Below, one piece after another: positions 1-11,862 of a DNA stretch of 64,000 nt. The stretch lies in assembly GCA_017893485.1 (NCBI GenBank), contig CM030364.1:199806600-199870599 (forward strand). Direction: 5' to 3'. Source of the DNA: Hemerocallis citrina. Its lineage: Eukaryota; Streptophyta; Magnoliopsida; Asparagales; Asphodelaceae. The notes below the pieces were generated by a model. The model saw only the letters and a program-made list of their open reading frames with translations, ran no database searches and was not told the DNA's origin. Position 1 is the stretch's first letter, and the number at the start of each line of letters is the position of its first letter. A program made the translations under genes and the position numbers.

Positions 1-1977
1 GTCAACGTCCAAGAACACCCTGCAATCTCATCCTCGGTTTCATCGCCAAAAAATAGAGCACCTCTGTGTCTCTCCATCCCACCGTCGCTCTGCCATTGCG
101 ACCCCCTCAGCGACCTCCCGTCGTCCATCGCCACCCAGTCACGTCGCCACACCCAGTCGCCGTCTCTCCCGCTCTCTCCTTCTCTCTTTGTCGAAGTGGG
201 AAGAAGCTCAGAGAGTGGTATGTTGTTTGCTGTTTTGGAGGAGGGGATCCGTTTGCTGTTTGGTGTTTAATGGAGAGGGATTTGTGCTATTACTATTTGG
301 AATAAGGGGATTGGATGATTCGGTGTTCGTTGTTCTGTCTGGGATCAGAGTTGCTGCTTGCTGTCTTGTTTGGCTGTTGCTTGCTTTGCTATTTGGTTCT
401 TCGCACTATCTCGCACGTGCTTTTGTGGATCATTGCTCAGGATTCTGATCCTGTTATTCTTGCATATTCGAACTAATCAAATCGTCTACAAAAGGTAAGT
501 CTACTTGAACTCATTTAATTTTTCTAATTCAAGTTTATTGATCTCCAGCAAGTAGTTCCCTTCAATTATCATAACACTGCTTTGTGTACTTTCGTTGGGG
601 GTATCGAGGGTTTATACGAGCTAACCTGACGTACTCTTGACATCGTGCTATTATCCATTGACTCAAACCCAAACCTATATACACACACGACATGAACAAA
701 ACTAGAACTTGCATATGAAGAAAATATATTGTGATCGAATACATGTTGATTGATTGAGATCTTGTGACTTGAACTATGACATGATAAATTGACTTGTACA
801 CTATAAAAATCCATTCTAATTGTTGTACATTAGTGTTAATACATTTCATGATACAATAACATGTTGATTATCCACTTTGATGAACATATATGTGATGACT
901 TTTTATGAATTCCTGCTGCCTGTTCTGTTTTGCACAGAGGTTTCGACCCTATTACCATAAGAATTAACACAAGTTATATAAAGATGAATTGTAGTCCTAA
1001 GTGTCTAGTTGCCAATATCTCCAGAATTTTCGAATTCCGAATTATAGTCTATGAGTTATTGATGTTTTAGTGTTACTGTATCGGCTATTTTCAGATTCAC
1101 TACTTCATGTATATTATTATGCATTGTATCATGTTGCTGCATTCTTATCATCCCCTAACATTTTTATATACACTTGCATGAACATGAATGACTTAATAAA
1201 ATACTAAACAAGCCGGGGTTAATAAGGATTGACTTAGTAGTGGATAATCTCAGAAAATGTACTCAGTAGGGTCCTTCTTGTTTACATGGAATATTGACAT
1301 GGAAGGTGGAGAATTACTTGTGAACTCGTGAACTTGTTATCTTGTTATCTTGTTATCGTGTTACACCGAGTACACGCTCTGTAGATCTCACCACTATATC
1401 TAAAACGTACACTGTTTTGCGTGCACCGAACTTGTGGTATGGGATGCAGTAGTACGTGCACTAGATAGAAAAAATAACATGCTAATAAACCTAAGTTGAC
1501 ATGTATATACTTGATCGTGACCATTGTTTATTGATACCGTTATTACTTTTGTAATTTGATCTTGATCCATATTTCTTGATGAACCTTGTTCCCTTACTAT
1601 CTGCTTTTCACTACTTGCTGTCCGTACTTGCTCTAAGGACAAATTATTCTTTCATTTTAGATGAACAAGTACAGGTGCACAAGGAGAAAAACCAGAAGGC
1701 ATTGGTGAGGAGTTCTTCGACGATCGGAGCAGGAGCTTGCCAGAAGGTATTTGTTGTTTATTTCCAGTTGTTGGTTATTAGATTGGACTATTGCATATTT
1801 AGTCTATGTATTTGTTTATGTGATTATGTATTTATGCGTGGTTGTGATTATTTCCTTGTCATGTTGTTAAGTTAAGACTGGTACAGCTTATGAATGATAT
1901 GAGTTAGAGTACTTATATCATTTGCTAGGCCTCAGTTACGTGCCTGTGTTCCCATATTCTGGGAAGCGGGGCGTGAA
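1..1977 (+). mobile_element. Long LTR-like unit, copy 1 (open at the left window edge)
   Basis: The unit ends near 1977 in GGGAAGCGGGGCGTGA, a terminus like those of plant chromovirus (Tekay/Del-type) LTRs. Copy 2 shares this terminus, the preceding stretch (1887-1970 against 4645-4730) and an internal block around 1213-1245 (AAGCCGGGGTTAATAAGG...) that matches 3676-3705. The layout is a C-rich head (about 1-200), a splice-donor-like GGTAAGT at 493, a long AT-rich middle, then an acceptor-like TTTTAG and a short GC-richer stretch at 1661-1746. No gag-pol reading frame was found. Assignment to a Tekay-type LTR is inference from the terminus; the left end lies outside the window. Short ORFs inside look random. 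Confidence 0.5.
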
Positions 1978-4737
1978 AATTTCTGCCGACCGTCGACCCC
2001 CTGTGTTCCCTGTCGCGATGCCCTCCGGCCAGCCGATAGCGCCGCCTATCCCCTTGGCCACCGTCGTCTTCTCATCCTGTCCCTCTGCTGCCCTCTCTTG
2101 AGTGCGTGAGTTGGATCTCGTGTGTTCGTCATTCGTCGTTCGTTCGTTTGAGTTCGTGCTCGGGAATCCGTTTTCGTTATTCTCTTTGCATCGTCGTTTT
2201 CGTCATCGACTATTAGGCAAGTAACTTGTATTCTTTTTGTTATGTAATACAAGTACTAAATACCGCCTGTAGTGTAGTTGTGTTCTAAAGACAATTCTTG
2301 TGCAAAACCTCTGTTATAGCTTGTCTCTATGAGTTGATTTCCCCATAGTTATCTTATTCCACGCATGACATAAATTTAGGGTTAAAGATATATCAATTCT
2401 TGTATACGTACATGTGTTCGTAATTATGAGGTGTTGTATGATCTTGTATGCATGATGTGTTCGATGTAGTATAACTCGTAGTAGACTTGTAAAATACCCT
2501 ATACCATATTGCTGGGACATCTAGTATACCCTATCTCACATTTGGTTATGACTTGAATGTGTTTCATATGATCTAGTTGAATTTATGCATGAAGAATAAT
2601 TCTGTCCTTGTTGTTGCCCCATTTTTGTTCAGTGTTTTAGACCCTATTAAGGTCAGTATATGAAAATTATTTGTGAATATGAATTATAGAGAATTCTGTT
2701 TACTTTTTAGAATTTCTGACAGATCTCAGTTTCGATATGAGTTGTGAGTTATTGCTGTTTTACTACAGATGTGTTTAAAATTCCAGATTCTGTTTTATAT
2801 GAATTCTGGATTATAAATTATTTTTCTACTGATGTTAAAGATAATATTTTGATCCAATATTTTACTGAGTACAACTAGACTTGATTGGAATTAACCTCTA
2901 ATTTTTGTGGATTTAATTGCTAACTTTCATACACTATTTTATACTTGCAAACAACTACTATACTTGTAGAAATTCCGTGCTGTTCTGTAAAGAAACTTAA
3001 TTTCGACCTGATTCCAATTGCTGTTTATAAAAACATTGTCAATATGAATTGTAGCCTACTGTATCCATTTTATCACCCTTTTGACGGATCTGGATTTCGA
3101 TTTATATTTTGTAATCTATTGTTATTTTTGTACTGCTATGTTTATGATTTCAAATTTACAAACTTGTTGTATTCTGTTGTTTTCTGATTTTACTTGACTA
3201 TTCTATCCATGTTTGAAAATTATAAAACTTTATTTTCTGTTACTAAACATACTAGGAATACTCCAGATTTTTCTTGGATTTAATCAGTAAGTTTTTATGC
3301 TGTTTTTCTGTTTATGAATACAAACTTCTGATTTTTGGCTGAACACATTTTCTGGATACAAACCTGTTTTGAGTCCTGTTGTTGTGAAGTACCATACAAC
3401 TTATATATATTTGCTGGATTTGGCCGAGTGTCTATTTTCCAGATTCTCTGACGGACCCAAGTTTGTACACTTGTAGCAACGGGAATTTCAAATTTAGTGC
3501 AGTACTGTCTTACTGTCCTGAACTAGAATTTTTGTTGTCCTACCCTTTTATGAGTTGTCTTTCATCTTTACAAGTTTATCTTTCAACCTGAACCTGTTAC
3601 ATATTTATACCATGTTATTCTTGCCCTGTTTTGTGACACATACATACTTTTCTGATAATAATAACAAAATAACCAAGCCGGGATTAAGGAAAAGATCTAG
3701 TAATGGATAATATAGAAATGCGTATTTGGAAGGAGACCCGTGTTTCCCACATGATTATCTGTTATCTGTTACGTATTCATGACTACATGATGTACGAATC
3801 TGTTTATCTGATTACCTGACTACACGCTTCCCTATAGGAAGGTGTACTCAGATGAGAACCCGTAGGTTCTATCTTTCTGTATCTGTATCTGTTACCTATC
3901 TATCTGATACCTGAGTACACGGCCCTATACAGTCCACTACGAAGTCTAAACGTAATTTGTTTGAATGTAGCAACATTGTGGTAAAAGTTGGGATGCATGA
4001 AGTGTTGCCTAGATAAAACTAAAACACAAGACCTGTAATAACATGACATCTGTTACCTGATTACCTGTATCTGTTATCTGATATCTGTTATCTGTATATC
4101 TGTTTGCAGACCATCTGACACTTGACACATGTTACCTGCACTCTATTACTTCATCATGATATCTGATTCTGTTTTTTTGATTCATGTTGACATTCTATTA
4201 TGCTGTCATATCTATTCCATGCTATGTTGTTTCCGCTGTACTCTATATCTGTTACCTTTTCCTGTACTTGTGTCTGCACTACAAGCAGCCGTAACTTGCA
4301 TTGACGGGAGTTTTGTTTCTCTTTTCTTTTTCCTGCAATTTGTTTAATTGCAGATTATGGTGATCAGCTGCCCAATAGAGTAGGTGATCTGAGATTTTAG
4401 ATGATGGAGTTCTTACTACTATTATTTTATTTCCTGTTGCTTATTTTGGATAAATGTATCTGTTACTTGGATTATTTTGTATTGGACAGTATGACCCAGA
4501 ATCATTAACTTGTTTAGATCTGGTTTATTTGAGATTATTACATTTTGTTTCAAGTAAATTCCTATTGGTATATTGATTTATTTATGCATGCGTGATTGAC
4601 TTCTCCTTGCTTATTACTCTGATATTCCTGTGAAATGTTGTAAAGATCCTGACAGCTTATGGATGATGAAAATTATTCGCTGGACTTAGTCACGTATCTG
4701 TATTCCGTGTTCTCTTTTTGGGAAGCGGGGCGTGACA
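1978..4737 (+). mobile_element. Long LTR-like unit, copy 2
   Basis: This is a second unit in direct tandem with copy 1. It ends at 4737 in GGGAAGCGGGGCGTGACA, which is the CA end expected of an LTR. It repeats the copy 1 layout: a GC-rich head (1985-2170), a GCAAGTAA donor-like site near 2218, about 2.1 kb of AT-rich DNA rich in CTGTTAYCTG runs (3760-4110), a TTGCAG acceptor-like site near 4350 and a short exon-like stretch. It abuts a truncated Harbinger transposase end at 4748, so it may have inserted into or recombined with that element. No primer-binding site lies between the two copies, so this is not a simple LTR-internal-LTR element. Confidence 0.5.
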
Positions 4738-5353
4738 TCTTGATTGACCAATCAATGATGTGAGGGAAGCTCCAGCTACATTAGTTGAAATGGTAGTAGA
4801 TGAAAATACAAGATTTCAACAATTTCTTACTCGTCATAGACAAATCAAGGATAAAGATGCTCAAATTGCACTTTGTGATGCACTAATTGATTATTTGTGG
4901 GAGGAGTTTACTAATTCATATGGTTAATTAAACCGTCAACATATATTTGTAATAATTTGTGTTCATGTTTAATTATGTAATTTAATGTTTTGGGTCAAAA
5001 CTGTTCATTGTTAATGTAGATTTGTCAATTTAGATCATTTGTTTTCTAATAATACATCATTTTTTTCATTTTAGTATGATATTTTGTTCAAATTTGTTAA
5101 AATTATGAAACTTAACATAGGATCAATACGTAATAAAAATTTGTATGTGGTGAATTGATTAAATAGATAAGAAATGAGGATATTTAGTTAAAAGTTATTT
5201 AAAAAGTATGTAGATAAGAATATGCAGGAAATATTCATTTTTGGTGTTACAAATGGTGTTATGAGTTGAAGATGAAGTTACGGTTTGATGTGACTTTTAC
5301 ACCATTTTAATGTAAAAATTACACCAAAATAGTGTAATGGGTTGGAGATGGTC
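4738..5353 (+). mobile_element. 3' remnant of a PIF/Harbinger element
   Basis: The segment holds the C-terminal coding end of a PIF-like transposase, then about 400 bp of AT-rich 3' region. It finishes in GGGTTGGAGATGGTC at 5353, followed by TTA at 5354-5356. The reverse complement of that end (GACCATCTCCAACCC) is a common terminal inverted repeat of plant PIF/Harbinger elements and MITEs, and TTA is their usual target site. The left half is missing, cut by the LTR unit ending at 4737. This element is distinct from the two GAGCATC-ended elements that follow. Confidence 0.65.
4748..4927 (+). pseudogene. PIF/Harbinger (ALP1-like) transposase, C-terminal fragment
   Basis: An open frame of 59 codons ends at a TAA at 4925-4927. 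It reads as the tail of a plant PIF-type transposase: NDVREAP, then ENTRFQQFLTRHRQIKD, KDAQIALCDALID and YLWEEF. Such an arginine- and glutamine-rich helix followed by a D-LI-HLW-type ending is, as I recall it, usual for this family. An in-frame TGA sits at 4745-4747, right next to the junction with the upstream LTR-like unit. No DDE core is present, so this is a non-functional remnant. Confidence is moderate because only the least conserved part of the family is visible. Confidence 0.55.
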
Positions 5354-5356
5354 TTA

Positions 5357-6071
5357 GAGCATCTGTAGTCGTCGTGAGCCAAATTTTGGGTATTTGGAAA
5401 ATGGAAATAGAAAAAATGAGTTTGCGTTGCAGTCGTCGAAAGCTAAAATTTGGGTCAGGCGAAAGATTATCTATCGTTCAAGCGATTTGTATAAGTAAAT
5501 TAGAATGGACGAAGGTTTATATATCGTCTGTTGAAAGGAAAATAAAATATATTTTAAGAAAATATACGGGACGGGAAATGAATTCCCGTCCGACATTTTT
5601 TTTTAATTCCAAATGGACGGTACATTGAGAGAGTGTAAGGGTATATACGTAATTCCTTAATTCATGGGAAATTTTTTTTAGGAGGGACGGTAGATAATCC
5701 CCTGTCCCACCCTTTTTTTTTATTTTATTTAAATGGATGGTACATTATGTACCGTCCCTTACCTTTTGTTTTTAATTAATTGTTTGGACGGCATATAATC
5801 TCCCGTCCGTCGATGTGTCGGCCAAAAATTTGCAGGGACGATGTTTTATTTCCCATCCGACCTCTCCGATGAAAGATAATTTATCGTCCGATCAACTAGA
5901 CGAAGAATTATCTGTCGTTAACTATATTTTGGGAAAAGCCATTTCGTCTCCCAAATATAGCCGATGACTGTTTATTTGAAATCCAAATTTTGAATAAATG
6001 GCTAACGACTACAGAGCTATTTTTTCCAAATTTTGAAATTTTAGGTAAATGGCCAACCACCAGAGGTGCTC
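5357..6071. mobile_element. Harbinger-type MITE I, built of CGTC palindromes
   Basis: The 715-bp element starts GAGCATCTGTAGTCGT and ends in a stretch whose reverse complement is GAGCACCTCTGGTGGT. It is flanked by TTA at 5354-5356 and 6072-6074, the 3-bp target-site duplication of PIF/Harbinger elements. It has no coding frame. Its interior is mostly a row of about nine imperfect palindromes of roughly 20-25 bp, with GACG-type left arms, an AT-rich centre and CGTC-type right arms (for example near 5571-5593, 5682-5707, 5734-5758 and 5785-5812). The same motifs occur at both ends of the large element at 6079-12642, which could have mobilised it. Confidence 0.8.
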
Positions 6072-6778
6072 TTAGTAAGAGCATCTGTAGTCGTTCGTAG
6101 CTAAACTTTGGGTAAATGGAAAATAGAAATAGAATATATGAGTTGTCGCTGTAGTCGTTGGAAGCCAAAATTTGGCTTGTCGTACGTTATTTTAATATCA
6201 GACGAAAGATTATGTACCGTCGCAGCATTCCGTACACGTTAATTTGGAAAGACGGAGGATTATTTATGGTTCGGTATTTTAGGGGGAAAAAATTAATAAA
6301 AAATTGAATCGGGCGGGGGATGTTGTGTCGTTTGTTGGTTTTTTTATTTTTTTTTCTTAAAAGAGGTCGGACGGGATATAATCTCCCATCCGAGAATTGG
6401 GGTCCAAATTTGATGTGTTTTCATTGTGGGACGAGGGGTTAAGTGTCGTCTACTTGACTTTATTTATATAAAAAATCGCAAAAAACGAGATATTAAGTTT
6501 CGTCCGTGAAAAATGGAGTACAAATTGATCACGAGTGTTGATGGGTGTTGAGATTGAAGCTTTGGTCTCTAGCAATAAAGGTAAAAAAATATTAAAAAGT
6601 CAAAAGGGATATGAATATGTTGGCTGAGATTTTTTAGTTGGACATATATACCCTTGTGTTTATCCTTATAAATTGAAGAGAGGTTTTGGTTGATCTTCAA
6701 ACAGATTTCATATAAACTTCTCTGTCTCACTTCAATTCCTTCATTCTTCTTCGTTGTAGCTCAATTTGAAAAATAAAA

Positions 6779-8888
6779 ATGTCCATTAGACGTTTTATTG
6801 GTAGGCTCAAATTGAATGGTGCATCTAGTTCTGATCATGGTAACAGAGGAAAACAACCGGAATCAGTTTCTGAAGAAGTTGATTTAAGCGATCCTGAAAT
6901 GTGGACACCGGTAGTCGACAGCCGCACTCATATATGTAAGAATATTACTGAAAATTCTTTTGGTGGGTACTATAACTTTAGGGGTAGTTAGAATGGTCCA
7001 ATCAAAGCTTACAATATTTATTTTCGTATCCCAGTAGTGAAACAACTAATAGATAATACTGGTTGGCAACGTTTTTTCACAATTGATACAGAAAAATCAT
7101 CTCATAAGATTGTCGAGTCTTTGGTTGAGAGATGGTGGGACACTATCCACACATTTCATCTCTCATGCTGTGAGTTGGGTTTTACCCCGTTAGATTGGGC
7201 GATGTTAACGGGAATATCCATTGGGCTCGGAGATCAACCACCATGTAATGATGAGGCATTTCCATTCGAAACAGTACAGTCCAGCATCTTTCCTGATCTT
7301 ACTTCGATGATTGGAAGTCTCAGGGAATAAGTTGTTCATTCCTGAAGAAATATTTCCAAAGTAGTTTGATTGAGGCAGCAAAAAATGACTTGGTTCTGGC
7401 TGCGAGGGTCGCTATGGCATTTTTTTTGTTCTTCTTGGGCGAATTCCTTTTCGCAAATGGTGCTTCTGTTATTAGGTGTGGATGGCTTGCAGCCCTCGAA
7501 GATCTGAGTAAATTTGGCTCATTTGATTAGGGTAGTCAAGCTTTCGCACTATTATTTATGTCTCTAGATGCTTGTTCCAGGCATAGAGTTAAATCATTCA
7601 ACGGCCCATGGCAAGTACGTACTCGAGGTAATTTTATTTTTTAGAGTACTATTTTAAACATTTATGTATACTCACATATTCCCAACTAATACATCTTTAT
7701 ATTGTCAGTACTGGGCATATGAATACACACATGTATGTGTCTCAATCACTGTAAATACGGGAAATGTTGCCGATGCATTGCGAGCCGCTGACAAAAGGCC
7801 GAAAATAACACGTTGGAACAAAAGTGAAATTGAGTACCGAAGAACAGATCAGGTTAGGTTCAATATATCTATTGCTGGGTACCAATTGGAGATGCGAACT
7901 TCGGTATCAATTATATGGCAATCATATTTTCAATCTTCATATGAGGGTGAGCATGATATTACGCACACTAGTATTATGTCTCGTCACCGAGTTGTTTTCC
8001 AGTTTTGCGAGCAGGTAATAGTTTATATTTGGGTATTTTATGATATTTTAATTTTACCGAGTTATTTAGGAAAGTGTAATATTTGTTTTTTTTACATATT
8101 TATGTTGTAGGGTGTTTGGTATCTTGGTGATCGGTGTTACCATCAATTGACTGGTATTATAGTAATACCAAGAGAACCACTGGTTGTTATATCTAGAATA
8201 CTATTACAAGATATATGTCTACCTATTGATGCTTCTCAATTGGTCCACCCAGTAGCCCAACATATATATGATAAGTATTGGGCCAAAGTATCAATAGGTG
8301 CTATCATGAAGAAAGTCTCGCATGTGGCAAATATTGATTTTATTGGACCAGCTAGCATTACTGATCTGACCGCACAGTTACCATTTCCTGCTCCACCATT
8401 TTGGGCCCCATCAGAGTACGTAACACAACCGTTTAAGGAACCACCTGTGGACTATGGGGAGTTTGCAGTGGAAATTCCATTGTATTACGGGGGAACAGTT
8501 ACGAGAAGTTATCCACGTGAACTTGTACATTTAGAACCCCGCGGTTCAAAATCATATGTAAGTTTATTTTCAACATTCATACTTTATAAATAAATTCTAT
8601 TTTATTATATTTACATCTGAAATATAACAGGAGGAACTCTACCAAGAACATGCTCAAGCAACTGATACAGAGGCACAATTACGAAGGCTCGTTCTAACTG
8701 AAACAGTATTGAGATCCTCTATTCCAAGTGAAGTTATCGATCGTCGGAGATCAATATTAGGGGATCGGCCATCGCAGTCGGGTCGGCGGACCATGCACCG
8801 AAATGTTCAGTACAGTAACACTTTTTATGATTCATCCAACCGATCACCGGAATTCGTACCAGAAACACAACCTCCGTATGATGATTAG
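6779..8888 (+). pseudogene. Plant mobile domain (PMD, MAIN/MAIL-like) gene, disabled
   Basis: Four exons can be traced: 6779-7627, 7709-8014, 8111-8557 and 8631-8888, each bounded by GT...AG. The frame has PMD hallmarks in order: a helical block with TGWQRF (about 7052), ESLVERWWDTIHTFHL, then the LTGI segment (about 7205), AARVAMAFFLFFLG (about 7405), GCQ-like GSQAFALLF and a W-rich end of the domain. A C-terminal extension ends in PPYDD. PMD proteins MAIN/MAIL1 act in plant genome silencing and meristem maintenance, and PMDs are also known as transposon cargo. In-frame TAG stops at 6989 and after SKFGSFD (about 7529), plus a frameshift between about 7320 and 7370, make this a pseudogene. 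It lies on the transposase strand about 370 bp upstream of it. Confidence 0.75.
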
Positions 8889-9071
8889 ATATGGTGGATT
8901 TCTATTGTTACTAGGCGTTGTTAAAAAGATCAATGTTGTAATATGAGTTTAAAATATGATTTTGGATTTTTTTTGCTAATGGAGGGTGTTTTAGTAATTT
9001 GGTAGAAAATATGAATTAAACACTTCATTTACTCCAACACTTCATTCAACCGTGGTCAGGAACATGACAAA

Positions 9072-9125
9072 ATAAGATGTGATCTCATGTCACTTCACAT
9101 GAGACATATCACATCACATCTTATC
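9072..9125. repeat. Inverted repeat between PMD and transposase genes
   Basis: TAAGATGTGAT-CTCATGT pairs with ACATGAG and ATCACATCTTA a few bases further on, giving an imperfect hairpin of about 54 bp. It sits in the 370-bp gap between the PMD stop codon and the transposase start. It may be promoter-related or a decayed small insertion; its function is unknown. Confidence 0.5.
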
Positions 9126-9256
9126 AAACTATTTTAAGTTTGTCCTGACTCATTTTGGATTGTTTTTTGATTCGTCTCTTCTTCAACCTATTTAGCTGGC
9201 CATTGCACACTGTGAAAGTTCATACCCATATCAACCAAATCAAAAAGAAACAGAAG

Positions 9257-10534
9257 ATGGCTTCTTCAAGCTACGTCGCCTCCTCTTCTTCATCCGACGA
9301 GGAAAATGATATGCTTGCACACATTATGAATCAACGTATGAATGTATTGTCGTTAGTTGTTCGAGACAATCAATGCACGAATCACCGCCGGTATATTCGT
9401 CGGGAAAGAGAAGATGGTGATAGACGTCTACACAGGGATTATTTTGCAGATAATCCTATTTACGGTGACATACTATTTCGACGTCGTTTTCGTATGCGCC
9501 GTGATTTATTTATTCGGATACAACAAGCAACTGTAAGTTATGATTCCTATTTTCTTCAACGTCAAGATGCAATAAAAGCATTTGGCTTATCCCCATATCA
9601 AAAAATTACTGCCGCAATACGCTGTTTAGCGTATGGAACTTCTGCAGATGTAATTGATGAATACGTACGTATAGGAGAATGTACAGTATTGAAGACACTG
9701 CGACGATTTTGCATGACAATTGTTAACGTGTTCGGGCAAGAATACATGAGACATCCAACAGTAAATGATGTGCAGAGGCTGTTGGCTGAAAATTCTTCTA
9801 AGGGTTTCCCAGGAATGTTAGGAAGTATTGATTGCATGCATTGGGCATGAAAAAATCGCCTGGCAGCCTGGCATGGTCAATACACGGGTTACGTACGTGA
9901 ACCCACTATTGTTCTTGAACCAGTGGCATCTTACGATCTTTGGTTTTGGCATTCTTTCTTTGGAATGCTGGGGTGCAATAATGATCTTAGCGTCCTCAAC
10001 CGTTCTCCGCTGTTCAACAACATTCTCGATGGTTGTACATCACCTGCTGAATTTGTAATTAATAATCGTGCATATAATATGGGTTACTTTTTAGCTGATG
10101 GTATATACCCCCCATTAGCGACTATAGTGAAAACTTACTCAGCCCCAGATACACCGAAAAAGAAGAAATTTGCACAGATGCAAGAGGCTACACGAAAGGA
10201 TGTTAAGCGGGCATTCGGGGTATTACAAGCACGATTTGCTATAGTTAGAGGTCCAGCTAGACTTTGGGATCCTAACAATCTTTCATATATTATGAAAACA
10301 TGTATCATATTACACAATATGATTGTGGAAGATGAAAGAGAAGATGGGATTGGTGAATATGTATATGTCCAACAAGCTAACTCGGCCTTCGTCACCCCTA
10401 ATAAGTCTGGTCCAACTAAGCGTGTAGCTCGAATGGCACATACTGTACAACTGCATGATATACAAATGCATCATGCACTTCGTCTTGATTTAGTTGAACA
10501 TATTTGGAATGCATATGGAGAGGACGAAGATTAA
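9257..10534 (+). pseudogene. PIF/Pong-type DDE transposase (Plant transposon protein family), disabled
   Basis: From ATG at 9257 the frame reads 425 codons to TAA at 10532-10534, interrupted once by TGA at 9848-9850 where the family has Trp (MHW-A-stop-KN). A serine-rich N terminus is followed by an RRRFRMRRDLF segment and an HTH-like part (ALR-type AIRCLAYGTSADVIDEY, about residues 113-135). The DDE core then has GSIDCMHW (first Asp), a second Asp in GCNNDLSVL and the conserved FGVLQARFAIVRGPARLWD block. The third acidic position, Glu in the usual VERAFG, is Lys here (VKRAFG). So the copy has lost a catalytic residue as well as gaining a stop. I chose the ATG at 9257 because MASSS gives the usual length and composition; the open frame starts at 9155. 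It converges with ORF1 on the other strand. Confidence 0.85.
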
Positions 10535-10975
10535 GCAACTGTATTTTCATATTGGCAGAAATATGGAATGTGTAATTTGAGTTGGGAAAATATTTATAAA
10601 TGTATCACTGTCAGTGTTGATGTAATGCTTTTAATGTTATGCTTCTAATTTGAGTTGAAGTTTTGTGCAAGTTTTCGACTAATACTCGATTAAGAATTGA
10701 AAAATCTAAACACATCAAAACACATCAATATCTAAAAAATTGATGTACTTCAAAACACATCAATCAAGACACATCAAAATACATCAATATCTCAAAAATA
10801 CAACCCCTCTTTTAACTTCAAATAGCAACAACATGATTAATAATAACCATAACTTCATTAATACCGGGTCACGTACATTATAATAACCACATTAAAAACA
10901 TGACAACATTAACAATAACAAAAAGAGATAACTAATACAAATTGATGTACTACTTTAACCCGGATGGTAGCCCCT
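10535..10975. other. Convergent intergenic spacer of the Pong-like element
   Basis: This AT-rich spacer separates the 3' ends of transposase and ORF1. Between about 10705 and 10790 short direct repeats of AAAACACATCAAT recur four to five times. No coding frame is visible. Both genes' polyadenylation sites must lie here. Confidence 0.5.
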
Positions 10976-11862
10976 TTAATGCATTATTTCATTCTGTCGA
11001 CATAGGAAATAATAACGTTGACTTTCACTTAAGCTACTCAAATCCATACCCATTATACAATCTTCATCTGCTCTTTCTAACCGTTCTTGATCTCGTTGTT
11101 TCATCTCAAGCCTCCGTTCCTGCGTACTAATATAAAAAGAGTTAAAATTCTGCATCTCTTCGACATTGCAGAAACATCGGTGGCTTCGCAGGTGCGCTTC
11201 CCTTTTTTCTTTGCTTCTTTCCTACCAGGTGGTCGAGAAAGTGGGGAAGGTGCATTGAGATCAATTGGTATATCTGAATCCCACTGTATGTTTGGTGGTG
11301 AAGGGTTTGAACTACCACCTTCGTCAAATTGAGTATTTTGGGTTGGTTCGAAAACCTGAGTTGTACGAGTGGAGAATTTTGGTTGATCTTTTAAAATTTC
11401 ATAACATTCTTCAAATTTGAAGGGCTTGCTAGCTACCTGCATATATTCTAGTCGTGCGTCGCGTACCTATTAAAAAAAAATTTGTTCAAGAAGTTAATGT
11501 TAACGGAAATAATTTTTATAAACGAAACATATTAAATTAATGAAATTCATTAAAACAAAGCACACCTTATCCGCGTCCGTAGTACAGCTTGCCACTCTAT
11601 TGGTCACAGTGCTCAGCTTCGCAATGAAAAGTACTACCTCCTTAGACATAGTCGAGAATCGAATGCAAAGAGAGTCGGTTGTTCTATCTGTTGGACTTCC
11701 TAATAGATTGACAAATGTGAGAGAAATCCTGTCCCAAAATTGAGATCCAGTTTGATCGCTACCGATCAATGGATCTTGGGTTATAGAAACCCAACTTTGC
11801 GCCAAAATAATATCTTCATACACGGTGTATGCCCTGCCTCTAATTGGACGGGGATTAGCCAT
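10976..11862 (-). pseudogene. Pong/Harbinger ORF1 (Myb/SANT-like DNA-binding protein), frameshifted
   Basis: Exon 1 (11862-11566) begins MANPRPIRGRAYTVYEDI and has the trihelix/Myb-like pattern with spaced Trp (LAQSWVSI, SQFWDRI). A GT...AG intron (11565-11467) joins DADK to VRDARLEYM. Exon 2 carries the family-typical KPFKFEECYEILKDQPKF block, an acidic/Pro linker and RPPGRKEAKKKGKR, a nuclear-localisation-like stretch matching the RP-GRK-AK motif of Pong ORF1 proteins. After about 11160 a one-base shift is needed to continue into the usual coiled-coil tail (QERRLEMKQRDQERLERA, ending at TAA 10978-10976). In autonomous Pong-type elements ORF1 works with the transposase for excision. Because of the shift I call this copy broken. 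Confidence 0.75.

Noticed and set aside
66..448. Short Pro- and Cys-rich ORFs as host genes
   Set aside because: They overlap in different frames in a C-rich LTR-like head; no domain or conserved start.
1..4737. A complete LTR retrotransposon with LTRs at 1-1977 and 1978-4737
   Set aside because: There is no internal region, PBS or PPT between the two units.
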